DNA of 64,000 bases from positions 90,428,588 through 90,492,587 of the forward strand of contig CM070548.1 in NCBI GenBank assembly GCA_036346405.1. The letters run 5' to 3'. The notes below the pieces were generated by a model, which was not told the DNA's origin, made no database searches, and saw only the letters and a program-made list of their open reading frames with translations. A program made the translations under genes and the position numbers. This document shows, in pieces, positions 1-11,900 of this stretch. The first letter of the stretch is position 1. Each line of letters begins with the position of its first letter. This DNA comes from Phyllostachys edulis. Its lineage: Eukaryota; Streptophyta; Magnoliopsida; Poales; Poaceae.

Positions 1-440
1 GGAGGTCCTAATCGCTAGGATCTTCACAATGGGAGGTCCTGGCGGTGAGGATCTCAATATAGGAGGTCTTAGAGGTTCGGGAGGAAACCCACAGAGGTCA
101 GGGGTTCCCATGTTAAGCGAGTAAGGAGGTCCAATGGATGGGGAGGTCCAAAGGACCCGAAGTCGAAGGGAGGCCTAAACATATAGGCACGGTTTAACCA
201 AGAGGAGGTCTAGACCTAAGGAGGAGGTCTGAACCAAAGAGATTCAAACCAACAAAGAGATCCAAAGAGATCTAGCTCAAGAAGAAAGGTCTGGACATAA
301 AGACACGTCCAATTGAGAAAAGGTCTGAGCCCCCCAGGAGAGGTCTAACTTCAAGGACCACTGGGGAGGTCCAGGCCACAGAGAAGGTCTAAACCGAACA
401 TAACACAAAAGAGAGGGACTGAGGGGAGAACTGGCCAACA
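1..440. repeat. Degenerate GGAGGTC minisatellite
   Basis: About 15 irregularly spaced copies of a GGAGGTC(C/T) motif occur in this stretch, often followed by TAA, TGG or TGA. Spacing is roughly 15 to 45 bases and copies are diverged. No open reading frame of note is seen. It could be an old minisatellite or the subterminal repeat zone of a DNA transposon whose end lies left of the window. Confidence 0.5.
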
Positions 441-544
441 TACAGAAGGGGTGACAACATGAAACTTAAACCTCTCCAACGAACCAACTATGAATTCTCA
501 TCAAAACAAAATAGCTTTATTTTATTTTACAAATTTAAAAGGAT

Positions 545-3500
545 TTGGAAATTGGAGGCGAAGATTGAGACGCGCAAGACAGAGTTAGCTGCAGTAAGGA
601 GAAAGGCGTTGAAGCTCCGGTTTGAGGTTGCAGAGGTTGATAAGAAGCATAGCGTGATGGCGGCTGAGGCAGACGGGCTCCGGATTGAGATTGACAGAAT
701 GATGAGGATGAAGGAGGTGGCTGTGGCTGCGTTTGATGATGAGAAGATTGGGTTGGAGAGGAAATTGGAGGGATTGAAGAGGAAGGTGGGCAGGATTCAA
801 GCCGAGAAGGATGTTTCCATGGGTATGGTTCATGAAAAAGATGCTGAGGTTGCAAAACTGAGGGCTGAATTGGAGAGGCTCCACAATTCCATGGCCGGGC
901 TCCGTGTTGTCTGTGATGAGCTCAACAGTAACTCCTCTTGCTTCCAACATGAGAAGGATTCGGTTCTGAAATTGCTTAACCAGGAGAGAGCTGAAGCACA
1001 CAAGCTGAAGTTGAGGATTAGGGAGCTCCAGAGCTCCAACGGTGAGAAGGATCATCAGATTGGGGCACTGAAGGTAGAAGCGGAGGACAAGGGGAGCCAA
1101 ATCAATGGCTCGAACGGGGAGCTTGAGCTAGGGGTGCAAGTGGGGCGGGCTAGCCCGCTAAGCCGCTAGCCCGCCTCGCAAAATCAGCCCGCTTAATCCA
1201 AAGCCTGGCCACCACCACCACTCGCGATGAAATTGGTCCGCCCGCTTTCATGGGTTAAGCTGCCACGACCTCGCCTCGCCTCAAGATCTCCGCCACCTCC
1301 GCCTTCGTCCCCATCTTCGGCACCTTCGCCCGCATCTCCGCTACCTCTACCTTCGCCCGCATCTCCGCCTCCTCCGCCTTCATCCCCATCTTCGACGCCT
1401 TCATCCACATCTCCGCCGCCTCCGCCTTGGCCCGCATCTTTGGCACGGCCGCCTCCTCCTTCCTTCGCTCAAGATTCGCGCCAGCCAAGATCTTGGCGTG
1501 GTTGCCTCCTCGACGCCGCCCCCATCTTGGCGCCTACCAAGATCTTCAAGACCGCCTCCGCCGCCTTTGCCCCCATCTAGGTGCATTTCTTGGCTGTTCA
1601 GTGACCTCTTTACTCTTTGTTCTTGTTTGAGCTCTGCAATTTTTGCAGCTTATCCTTGTGGATTCTTTTGAACCGGGAAGCTACTCTGTTGTTCAGTGAC
1701 ATCGGAAATGGCTACACTGGGGAGCACTAGTGGCGGTGGTGGTGGCAGCACCAGGCCGGCGAATGGCGCAGCTACCATCAATGCTGCCGCGACGACGGCC
1801 GGCTTGGCCGACGCCAGATTCCACTCCCAACCACCACGGCAGGATAGGGTATATACACTACTTGTTCTTGTGTATGCAATCAGTTAAGCTTTAGCTAGTC
1901 TTCTATGTTGCTTGCTTTACATATACAAGTAGTGTATATGTTACAGACTATGTAATGTCTTTGTATGCATCCAAGATTGGCTAGTAGAAGATAAGCTCTT
2001 CAGTATTCGTTAGGCAATGCATCAGTAAATGACTCTATGTGATGTTTTTAGCTCTCACTTCAAAGTCAGATTCAATTTTTAATGACCGTGAAGTATAAGC
2101 GTGGTAGTCTTTATCGTGGTACCGACATGTGGATGAAATATGCAATGAGTCGATTCAATTTTTGACAAAGGATGTGGATAAGGCAACAAGAGGATTTAGG
2201 ATTTGGACATAGATTTATGACTCGTCGGAATCGGTTATGCATTCTGCAATCCATAGTGGACTATTACATCAATGCTAGATGTTGCCATGCTCATAAGTCA
2301 TAACTATGCATGATCTCAATTTGTTACAGAGACTTGCCCGAGGTGCTCAAAGATAAAGCCAAACACGGTGGTCCTGTACATACAACTCTGAGTGGGACTT
2401 CCTTGGATCGACTACAATCACCAACCGGTTTACTCCACGATGCTAAATACGGAGATGAGGTCATTATCGGGATTGTTGATATGTGGTATGGCCGATTTAT
2501 AAATGTTGATATGTATTATTAATTGTCGTAATAATGTTATGCATGTGTGATTGAAGCTTGTTTACAAACCAAGTAATATCATCGACAAACAATTCCCTAA
2601 TTGCAATAGGACAAATGAACAACATCAGGAATTCAGTAGTTTTTTTTATAGCAGCTTGATCTCATCTACATAATATGAATTAAGATGAACTAAGTGTTTT
2701 AACTGTAGAAATGTCTATATCTCAATTATGAACTGCATCACAAAATCAACTATGATAACTCCTCATTCTGCTTGTAGGTATCTGGCCAGAATCTCAGAGC
2801 TTCAACTATGATGGTTTTGGTCCTGTACCTTCCAAGTGAAAAAGCTACATCGCATCTTTCATAACTATGCATGCACATCAATTAATTGATGTTTGATTGA
2901 TGCATTTCAAAGTAGCTCCAGTTTTGAGCATCAGGCTCAGGATCATCCTAGCATGCTAGTATGGAAAAATGTATATAAGGAGACATAAACCCTAGCATCT
3001 TTAATGTTCTTTTTGCTTTGCAGACAACATTGGTAAGAGTACATTGTTTTACAGATGAAGTTCAACTATCAACTCTCAACTTTGATGGCAAATTCTGAAG
3101 TTCAGATATTAGTTCTTTTGGCAAATGATGTAATTCTTAATTTCTATAAGACAGAGGTACACATGATGTAATCATGTTAAGTTATTCATCTATGGACAAT
3201 GTGTTTCTCTATGTTTGCCCCTACTGGCTTTGCAATACTACTTCACAATGTACTAAATAGCGGATGTAGTGGCTGCAAATTCCAGGTTGCAATACTACTG
3301 CACAGCGCATTGCATGCAATACTACTGCACGCCTGTCGTGCCGCGAGACAACAACGTGACCTGCAGGCTCAAGCGGGCTGCTGCAAACTCCCGCCAATTG
3401 AACGCAGTAATTCTCGCGGTCGCCTCCACAAGCATTACCTTAGCAACTAGTGTGCTAAAAGCGGGCTGACCACAACCCACCCCACTTGCACCCCTAGCTT

Positions 3501-3629
3501 GAGCAGCTACAACTCTTAGTCACTAAGGCGTAGCAGAGGTAGAAGAATGTCGTGTGGACATGGCAGTGTCCAGCTACCACAGCTGTGTTAGCTGCCGCTT
3601 CTATTGTCTACGTTGCTTGTAGCCGGTGA
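545..3629 (+). pseudogene. Coiled-coil protein with C-terminal hydrophobic tail, broken by a hAT insertion
   Basis: The reading frame from about 545 to 1128 encodes a highly charged heptad-type coiled coil (KLEAKIETRKTELA, then repeated E/K/L-rich segments). It is cut at 1128 by a transposon. The frame resumes at 3505: joining across the 8-bp target duplication reads GELEQLQLLVTKA. A stop at 3531 then interrupts it, and a one-base shift recovers a charged stretch. A further frame gives a hydrophobic segment (TTAVLAAASIVYVACSR) ending in a stop at 3627-3629. A long coiled coil plus a C-terminal membrane tail is the layout of plant peroxisomal and mitochondrial division factors (PMD1/PMD2). That family assignment is inference from architecture only. 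No convincing N-terminal part is seen: upstream of about 545 the sequence is repeat. The gene is dead because of the insertion plus at least one frameshift. Confidence 0.6.
1129..3496. mobile_element. Non-autonomous hAT element, 2368 bp
   Basis: The element begins TAGGGGTGCAAGTGGGG and ends with its exact 17-bp reverse complement. It is flanked by a perfect 8-bp target duplication, GCTTGAGC (1121-1128 and 3497-3504). Eight-bp duplications and a TAGGG terminus are hAT hallmarks, as in the Ac/Ds group. The left subterminal region carries several GGGCTAGCCCGC-type short palindromes. Inside are a proline/serine-rich low-complexity frame (1227-1580), a short glycine/alanine-rich frame (1696-1887) and a 70-residue frame (2310-2522), none of which I recognise. 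No transposase or hATC-like sequence is visible, so it is probably mobilised in trans. Confidence 0.88.
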
Positions 3630-4285
3630 ACATCTATCTCTTCTACTTACTTTTTGTTCACTTGCTTGAGTATGTACAGATCGAGATTAGTAGGCTTCCA
3701 CTTCTGTTACTTGCTATGTGATGAACTGTTTGGTACTATGAAATGGAGCTAATTTTCTACAATTTTGTTTGTCTATGTTCTTGTAATTGAGTTGCTTATT
3801 GTTCAAGTTTGGCATTGCCTCTTTCAGAATTAATGGTATAGTTCACAGGCTGTTAGGATACACAAATTTATCAATTGGACATCTGATAATGTATTTTCAA
3901 TAAGTTCTCACTTCTCAGTGACTTAATGAGATAACGAGAAGAGATGAACTGAATCTAAAACATGCGCGTCATGATATGCCTATTAGGTTCTTTACACAGA
4001 CGCCATCTTCTGATGTCACTGATCAGATGAAATTTTCTTACAATACAATAAATTTTAGTTTATCTCTGCTTTTGGGTACAACGGGTTGGATTATGCTTAA
4101 TCCTAGGAATGAAAAAAAAAACATCTCAAACCAATGCCCTCTTAATCCTATCAACTACTGTCAATGTGGTGTTCAACATCTAGAACTTTCAGCTGTTGTG
4201 AGTACCAGATACACTGCATGTATAAATGGTTGGTTGCCAATATTGGTTATATCAAAAGTTAGCAAAACTGGGGCTTTCATATTTG
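3630..4285. other. No gene seen
   Basis: AT-rich sequence after the coiled-coil pseudogene. The 117-codon frame at 3976-4329 runs into the neighbouring LTR and has no recognisable motif. Confidence 0.5.
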
Positions 4286-4290
4286 TTAGG

Positions 4291-7200
4291 TGTAACATCC
4301 CAAAAATTTGGTCTGTTTTGAAGTTTTAAAAGAAAAATAACCATTTGAATTTTTCTGGTAAAGTTAAAAGCTTAATTGGAATTTTCAGAGTTCAAAAACA
4401 ATTTAATATGAATAATCTCAACATCAACTATTATCAAAATTATTTTATTTGGATTCTATGTGCATGGATGTATTTTCTAGAATTTTTTTTGGGTGCATTT
4501 GCTATTTTCTAACTTTTATTTGGATTTCTGGCTATTTTCTAAAAAGCAAAATCTATTAAAATCTCAGAAATAGTGTTGGGCCGAAACCCAACTCCTGTTC
4601 TAGCTCAAATTGACCAAAGATCAGACGGCCCATTCCTTCCATCGCTGGCCCAAATCCATGCCGTAGCTCCTTTTCATCCTTCCCTTTGGTCACCGCCACA
4701 TCGCCAAGACGCGACACTCCCTAGTCATTGTCTCGCCAGTGTGGACACCGCCACATCATCTTTGTCTTCAATCGGGACTCATGAGTCCGTGTCGGAGCTG
4801 AACGCCGCCTCGCCGTTTTGCTCACGGACTCCCTTCTTCCATGGCTATTTAAGCCCACGCTCGCGGCAGAATCTTCGCTCCACCCGTTTTTTTTCGAAAC
4901 CCTAGCTCGTCCTTCAAGTTTGCACTGCCTTTTCGTCGAATCGAGGCTTGGGAGCCCAGCGCTGCCGGAGCTTTGCTCGCCGTCTTGCACCGCCGTTGGT
5001 GAGCCTCAGCCTCCCTTTTTCTACCTGGTGCGCGCTTGGTCTTCGCCGAAGGAGCATCGCATCGCCTTGCCACTGTTCAACCGAGATGCTTCGCCGCTCT
5101 TCTTGTCGCCATTGCCTCTGTTGTCATCGCCGCTACCTTTTGATCATGTCATCGAGATCCTCATTGCCTCCTCTACCTAGAGAACTTTTTTTATTATTTA
5201 ACCTTTTTAAAAAATTTATTTTAAAGTTAACTTCGCCAAGATTTTATTTCCACCGACCCTTTGGTCACGCCACCATCCATGGCGTGACAAAACAATGTTG
5301 TCACGTCATGGGATAAGTGCCCAAAATAACACTTTTGGTCACGCCGCTCGTCTTGGCGTGACCAAACAATACTGTCACGCCACGAGTGGTGGCGTGGCAA
5401 GAGCGTGCCCCAGATATGGGTTGGCGTGACAGCGTTGTTTTGTCACGCCACCACCCGTGGCGTGACCAAAGGGGTCAGAATTAGAAATAAAGTGCGTCGG
5501 AGGTTAACATTAAAATAAAATTAAAAAAAGGATTAATTAATAAAAAAAAATCCTACCTAGAGCGCCGCTCCATCCTCGCCGGAAAGCCTTCGGTCGTCGG
5601 ATCCGTGTTCGCCAAAGCGTGGCCACCGTTGAGCCACTGTGGTCTTGCCACCGCTGCGCCGCGTCATCTCTTTTCGTCCACGTGTCGCTGAGTCATCTCC
5701 ACGTCAACGATGACATGTCAGTCCAGATCTAAGCCCTAAACTAGGCTCGGTAGACTTAGTCTACCATGAGCCATCTCACTGACATGTGGGTCCCACCTGT
5801 CAAATCAAATTTCCTTTTATTTCTTTTCGGCTGATTTCCCTGCTGACGTCATAATCTGGATTTTTCAATAGGAAAATAATTCGGAATATTCCATAAATTC
5901 AATTTAGGGTATTTTCTTAGGGTTTCAATCTTCCAAAGCTCATATCTTTTGCATCCAAACTCCGATTGAGTCCATTCAAATTCCTAAATTCATCTAAATT
6001 TAATATCTATTTATATAAGATTTTTATTTAATTTTTTGAGTTTATTTCCTCTCTGTTATTTATTTATTTGGTTTATTTGCTTGTTTGCGAGTAGACATTT
6101 ATACTTCGGGAAGCTTTAAGCAAGGAGGAGTATACCAAGATCAAGATCAATTCTAGGATTTATTCCAAGGCAAGCCATAGTCCTTTGATCATATTGAACC
6201 TATGATTTCAAAAAGTATATTGTTTTATACAATTGCATGCTATCTTTATATAAATTATTTTGGGATTAGTTATTTCCTGTTGTCATTATGCCTCCTTTGA
6301 TTATTTGAATGTCATGAATCCATTGTCATCCTAGCATGTATAATTTTAGTTGGACATATTTGTATTACCAACATGGGTATCATATTGATACTTAGTTATG
6401 CTTAGTTACGATGGGTTCATTATCACATGTGTCATAACGATAAATTTTGACTTAATGATATATGGAATCGTGGTGGTTAGCCACTGCTGTTATTAAAATT
6501 TGTGTACGATGACGGGGTGTGTTATTAGTCTTGGTTAAACAAAATAGTTTTCGCTCAGGCGAGTGGTTGGTGGATAGTGGGAGTGTTTCATCACGTCGTG
6601 GGTTTGTGGTATTCTCGCCTGAGTAACATGTCAAGGGTTTAATCTTGTGCGCCATTGAACTGGGCTTTTTCGTACATCCACATGCCTGGTATGGGATGGG
6701 CCTAACCTAGTAGGTTGTTGAGTTTTGGCTTTTGACTACTCAGGTAGTATTTGGGTGGGGGTGTGTATCATTTTCTAAGGTCACATCGCGGGACGGTTCG
6801 CTGCATCCCTGTCCAACGTTGTACGTCAGCCACGATGAGGTTTTGGGTGGCTGTAGGTACAACGGGAGAGTCAATTGTTGAGATAAAACCTCTGAAAGGT
6901 TTTGTTATAATTAGTGCTTGCTACACTTGTTATATCTTGTGGGTAAAGTGTACAACCTCTGCAGAGTGTCAATTGATCTATTCGAATAGTCGCGTCCTCG
7001 GTTATGGACATGTCTGGGGATTTCACACGAGAGATAGAGTTTCTTATAAAATGAGTCGGAGTGTGAATGAGATGTTCACTTGATGAATATAACGTTTATT
7101 TGGTGAACAGGTAATTCACTTAGTGGATTGTGTCGATTGGTGAATTGGAGATTTACTTATCAATAGTTTGGTTAGGAAGTGAATGGGAAGTTCACTGATT

Positions 7201-7751
7201 ATTTCAAAGAAATTGTTTACTTATTTATTATTGTTTTCAACTACGCATTTTAATCTATTTATTGTATTTATCGAATATCGCTTTACAGAAAAGAACCATC
7301 TGACTAACCTTTGTCAGGCTGTGCATGAATACTATTTGCATACAATTCCCTCTGGCATGCTGAGTGTTTTATGTACTCATGACTTATGCCTTTGTTGAAT
7401 TAGTTGAAGAATATTAAGCTGCTCAGGAATTCTTCCAGAAGGAGGATTATGAAGGTTTTGCGCATTAGGATGTGTTCTCCACTCGATTGTCTGTGAGCAT
7501 GTTGATTGGCCATTTCAAGAATTTCTTTCCGCTGCAAGAGTTTATTTATTTCTTTAGACCTGCGTGGCAAGTTAAGTAAACGTTGACCATAAGGTCCAGT
7601 TATTATTACTATTTGTTACTTTGAGATCTTTTTAGTTAAATCAAATAAATGGATGGTATTTCATCATTGTTTCCTGTGTGAGCTAGCAACTGATCTGGGA
7701 CTAGTTCAGAATAAACAGAGGGTTCCTAAGATGCATTTTCGGGTCCCGACA
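4291..7751. mobile_element. Solo LTR, 3.46 kb, probably Ty3/gypsy
   Basis: The block starts TGTAACATCCC, ends CGGGTCCCGACA and is flanked on both sides by the 5-bp duplication TTAGG (4286-4290 and 7752-7756). There is no primer-binding site, polypurine tract or pol sequence inside, so this is a single LTR left after LTR-LTR recombination. About 371 bp of it is a later MITE, making the original LTR about 3.08 kb. LTRs of 2 to 3 kb are known in some grass gypsy families; the exact family is not assigned. Short frames inside it (for example 4573-4905 and 6751-7083) are not genes. Confidence 0.85.
5182..5552. mobile_element. Mutator-like MITE, copy 1
   Basis: A 371-bp foldback sequence flanked by the 9-bp target duplication CTACCTAGA (5173-5181 and 5553-5561). 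Its ends are T-rich/A-rich inverted repeats (GAACTTTTTTTATTATTTAAC against the complement of the right end). The interior is built from repeated GTCACGCCA / TGGCGTGAC palindromic units. Nine-bp duplications point to the Mutator superfamily. It is nested in the solo LTR, so it is younger. A second copy lies at 16674-17041. Confidence 0.85.
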
Positions 7752-7756
7752 TTAGG

Positions 7757-9030
7757 CCACAATTCATATTCCTCCAATGGGTCCTCTTGCTACCACGAAA
7801 ACAAGTGACTTTGCAATTACTACTTCTGCTAACAAATCAAGGTTTCCAGATCGAATGTGCATCTAACATAAAAAATGATCAGATTATTACTATGTGTTAG
7901 CGTGCTGTGAACTAGAAGCTCAGTGGGAAATAGAGGTTGTCTCCTGTTTGCTGGTTACGATAGCTAGGAATTCCTGATTACCGAAGTTCCAGTTTTTGCT
8001 ATGTCTAAGGGTTCGTTTAAGCCTCTCGCTTGCTCAATCAAACATGTACATGCAGACCGCAAATGTGGCACCTGAAACTCTTACTTTTGTGCCTGTTTAA
8101 CCCTATGATAAAGCCATCAAGTCTATATGTCCACATGCATTTGCTGTCTTCATAAATACTTACATCCACTTTCCAAATACCCGCTGGCTTTGCTTCTCAT
8201 AGCTATTGTAGCTCTTTTACAGCCTTAGGGATTTCTGATCTACACCATCAAGCATGTGCAAGGCGTTTGGCAAAAAAAAATCAATTATATTTGACCTAGG
8301 GCCAATAATAGTTTGTATATTGTTTCTCCAGGTTTTTGAATTCCAGTCATTCGTCAGCTCAGCAAATAATAGTATGAAGTCCAGTTTCAGGCCATCTCCA
8401 TCGGGTTAGGTCAGTATCATACAGGTGCCCTTTCTTTTGCTGAATTGGTAACTCATTTTTTAGTTTAAGATAGGTTGCATTGTTTGAGTCAGGATTTATG
8501 CAGGGTTCTTGCTCAGCTAATATCAATAGTTCTTACTGCTGCCATGACGAATAGTTCTTGCATTTTTTTTGCCATCTACAAGCTATCTGTTTTGTTTGAT
8601 GACTATTTTGTTTCTTTATAGCGTGCCATGATTAGTGTCCTAATTAATCACATCACTTTTATTAAGGCATCTCCCTCATTAAATCATTTATGAAGTTCTC
8701 AGTCTACTCCCATTATAGGTTATTTTCCAGCTGTTGTGCTGCGAAAAAGTTTTCGTAGTTCTAATTATCAGTTGTTGCTAAGTGTTGTATCATAAGAAAA
8801 GGTATTTCCTTTTTCTTGGAAACAAGATCTATGCTTTCTAAGTGATGCTTGCTGGAGACTTATTGAAGAAAAGCCACCATGTTGACTCAAGAATTGCATG
8901 CTTAGCTCCTGCCCGTGTCATCTATTTAACAGATGCAACAATATCGTTCACTGTCTTTAATCTAATATATGTAATAGTAGAGGAGCAATTGATCATGTTG
9001 CAACATCTTTAACTTATTTTCGATCCGCCT
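7757..9030. other. No gene seen
   Basis: AT-rich, intron-like sequence with no long reading frame and no repeat that I can define. It may be transposon-derived, given the Helitron-like end that follows. Confidence 0.5.
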
Positions 9031-9060
9031 GCCGCGACATTTGGCGCGGATCCCTTCTAG
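9024..9060 (+). mobile_element. Probable Helitron 3' terminus
   Basis: A GC-rich hairpin (CCGCG ACATTTGG CGCGG at 9032-9049, with an alternative outer pairing GATCCGC/GCGGATC) is followed 7 to 8 bases later by CTAG at 9057-9060 and then a host-like T. A short hairpin close to a CTRR end followed by T is the canonical Helitron 3' end. I could not find a matching 5' TC terminus upstream, so element length and cargo are unknown. Confidence 0.5.
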
Positions 9061-10018
9061 TTGAACTTGAATATGCTTGGCTTCATGCGCTCCTCAGCGT
9101 TACACGTTAACATGCATGATAGATTGTCTTTAAAAGCTCGCACAGTGAGATCTTCTCATTTGTATACGATAACAAATGTTTTTTAAGGAACAAACCCCAA
9201 TTTATGTTCAACAGCAGGAACAGTATAACGTACCAAATTTACAATGCAGACCAGAATAAACAATAAAAGTAGCAAGGATTAAACTGCAAAGTAGTAATTC
9301 TTCTCGAGTGCTTCGACCGGTGGAGTTGGTCGCCGGAGATGGATGAAACGACTAACGCAGACCTGATGGTGATGTTGTAGATGAGGTTTGGTGGCCCACA
9401 TAAATCTAATGGCAAATCGACTTAGTGGGAGGTGTAGCTCATATGAGACCGGCAATGAATCATTATCGACAAGCTTTTGGCTGAAAACCCTATCACCTTG
9501 CACCTTCGCAGCATAACAAGTAGGTAACCTAAGATGGAAATTTTTGCCCTTCCATGGCCAGGTCCAATGAAGAGGAGATTTAACGGGGTTGCATGAGGGA
9601 CATGATTTGTAGATTGGGACGCGGCAGCAGGGGTGATACACGGTGGCCGAAAAGAGTTGACCGACTGTCCAGAAAGGCGATGAACGCCGGATCTACATGG
9701 GAAGGTTTATTTAATATGCACTCACCATAGATGACGACGTCAAACATGTACAAGACCACCCCTGAGGGGACAATAGTAGACGGCCTCATGCCTTCTTCAG
9801 TGGAAGGTGAGGTGGCGCACGGGAAACGCCGAGCTTGGGGAAAGTCATGTCGCCGCCAGAAGATCGGTGGATCCATATCTGAAACCAGGCTAATCAAAAG
9901 GAGGACGCCAAGAAAACAAGTGTCGTCGCGTTGGATCAACGAACCGTAGCACTTGAAGGAATTGGCCGGATCTACTCCTTGAGAGGAGTAAGCAACAGAC
10001 AAGAGAGGGAATGGAAAC
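9061..10018. other. Unassigned sequence with two overlapping minus-strand frames
   Basis: Minus-strand frames at 10002-9580 (140 codons) and 9641-9279 (120 codons) overlap in adjacent phases, as if a longer coding sequence had been frameshifted. I recognise no domain, and there is no promoter or splice pattern that supports a gene. It could be a decayed transposon or gene fragment. Confidence 0.3.
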
Positions 10019-11102
10019 TACACTGTTGAGTGTGAATGTGATACGAATTGAGTTTCCTACTCCAACTCGTAGTTATACTCCTACATAGAGTCTTTTATGT
10101 ACCACTACAAATATATCCATGTAGTGCATAGGGAAGAGCAAGAGCTTCATTGTAAACATCTCCTCATATAGTGATATTGCATTCGTACGTCCGTAGTTTT
10201 ATATCTCTCGTTCCTATTTTTCTCTGTATTATTTACAACAAGTGGTATTAGAGCTCAAGAGATTCGATCAGAAAAAATAGTCAGATCGGCTCTGCTCGCA
10301 TCCCACAAGTTGTCTATGTGCAAGGAGGGAATAGGCGTTTGCGCCTGTTCAATCGGATCAGAAATAGTCCACAAGACCGATGCAAACTCGATCTATTCGT
10401 GACTTCCCAAACATGCGTCAAGTCTGAAGCAAATTTCGAGTTGCGTAATCCCAAAGAGCAGAAGCGGCCAGCCAGTTCGTCCGCCTAGAACTGAGCCATC
10501 CAATATAGCCAAATAGTAAAATTAATTGAAAAGTTCTACGTGCCCATGGAAGTCTATCAGCAAGCTAGCAAGATCTTTATTGCTTGTGTAAATGAAAGTG
10601 TACGAAGAAAGTCACAAATTACTGCTAGGTACACACAGAATTCTACCAGCAAATTCATGATTTCTTCCACATGACGACTTTGAAGTATGATATTCCGTTG
10701 CTGGATCAAGACATAAGGTTTTCTCTATGGCAAGTCAAGATGCGAGATGTTCTCGCACAGCTCGATTTGGATGACGCTTTGTTAAGGATCGACAAGATGT
10801 TCGCTACTTGGTCACTTGAGGAGAAGCGAAGAAAGATTGAGGATCGACAAGATGTTCGCTGCTTGGTCACTTGAAAGAGAAGACCGTCACCATATTATGG
10901 TTGAAACTGGAACAGATTTACATGACCAAAGATCTGACGAGTAGGATGCATTTGAAGGAGAAGCTTTATTCGCATAAGATGATGGAAGATGGATCATTAT
11001 TGAACCACCAAACAATATTAAAATAAGTTGTTTCAGATCTAGAGTCTATGGAGGTAAAATATGATGATGAAGATTATGATCTTATTCTTTTATACTCGGT
11101 GC

Positions 11103-11352
11103 TAGACTTGTTCATGGGCGGCCCGACCCAATTTTTTCAAGCTCAGACCTTGATTTTTGGTTCAAAGGCCCGGCCTGAAGCTCGGCAATGACAATAAAAA
11201 TTTATTCTTGAAATAAATTAAATATTAATATTTATTCCAAAAAAATAACAATAACAATATTTTATGGGAAAACACAAGTTTCGGGTTGGGCTCGGTCCTG
11301 CACATTCAAGGCCAGGCTTTTCCAGACCTGGCCCGGGGTTTGAACAAGTCTA
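11103..11352. mobile_element. hAT-type MITE inside copia gag
   Basis: A 250-bp element with terminal inverted repeats TAGACTTGTTCA / TGAACAAGTCTA, flanked by CTCGGTGC (11095-11102) and CTCAGTGC (11353-11360), an 8-bp duplication with one mismatch. The subterminal regions are rich in GGCCCGG-type motifs. The gag frame resumes immediately after the element, confirming insertion into the older copia. Confidence 0.82.
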
Positions 11353-11632
11353 CTCAGTGCCTAGTTTATACTCTACGTTCAGAGATACTATTCTATATAG
11401 CCAAGATACTATTACACTTAATGATATCTATGAAGCACTGCATGCAAAGGAAAAGATGAAACTCATGGTTCCAAATGAAAGTTTAAATTCACATGTAGAA
11501 GGCCTGGTTGTCTGTGGCAAACAACAGGAGAGGAGTTCAAACGATGATTCAAGAGGGAAATGTTCAAGTAGAAATTACAAAGGCAGATCGAAATCCAGAG
11601 ACAGGTACAAGTCATGCAAGTATTACAAGAAA

Positions 11633-11812
11633 GATAGACACGACATATCCTAGTGCTGGTGGGTAAAGAAAAAGAAGAAAATAAATAACAATTTCAAGAA
11701 GGATCAATAAGACGATGATAGACACGATATATCCTAGTGCTGGTAGGTAAAGAAAAAGGAGAAAATAAATAACAATTTCAAGAAGGATCAACAATAGGAT
11801 GATGCTAAAGTC
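11633..11812 (+). repeat. Two-copy 84-bp tandem duplication
   Basis: Units start at 11633 and 11717 with GATAGACACGA(C/T)ATATCCTAG and run through a purine-rich stretch ending CAAGAAGGATCAA. The copies differ by a few substitutions and a short insertion near the end. The duplication lies in the zinc-knuckle part of copia gag. Confidence 0.8.
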
Positions 11813-11900
11813 ACCATTGTTACTAAGCAAGATTCTGGTGGAGATGTTGACGTTGCCTTTGCTGATAATTCTAAAACCAATGATGAGTGGATTTTTGATA

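Larger units (their letters stand above)
10671..11900 (+). pseudogene. copia gag remnant with zinc knuckle, start of protease
   Basis: The frame opens MTTLKYDIPLLDQDIRFSLW, typical of the copia gag (UBN2-type) N-terminus. It continues after a MITE with SLYSTFRDTILYSQDTITL and KEKMKLMV. A degraded CCHC-type knuckle follows (CKYYKKDRHDIS, with a second Cys replaced by Tyr). At about 11880 the protease lead-in NDEWIFDT appears and then the sequence jumps to RNase H. A 55-bp tandem duplication (10785-10880) shifts the frame, and an 84-bp tandem duplication covers the knuckle region. The product is not functional. Confidence 0.75.

Noticed and set aside
1193..1580. Proline/serine-rich and glycine/glutamate-rich frames on both strands
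   Set aside because: Low-complexity CCG/CCT repeats open several frames at once inside the hAT element; no domain or splice support.
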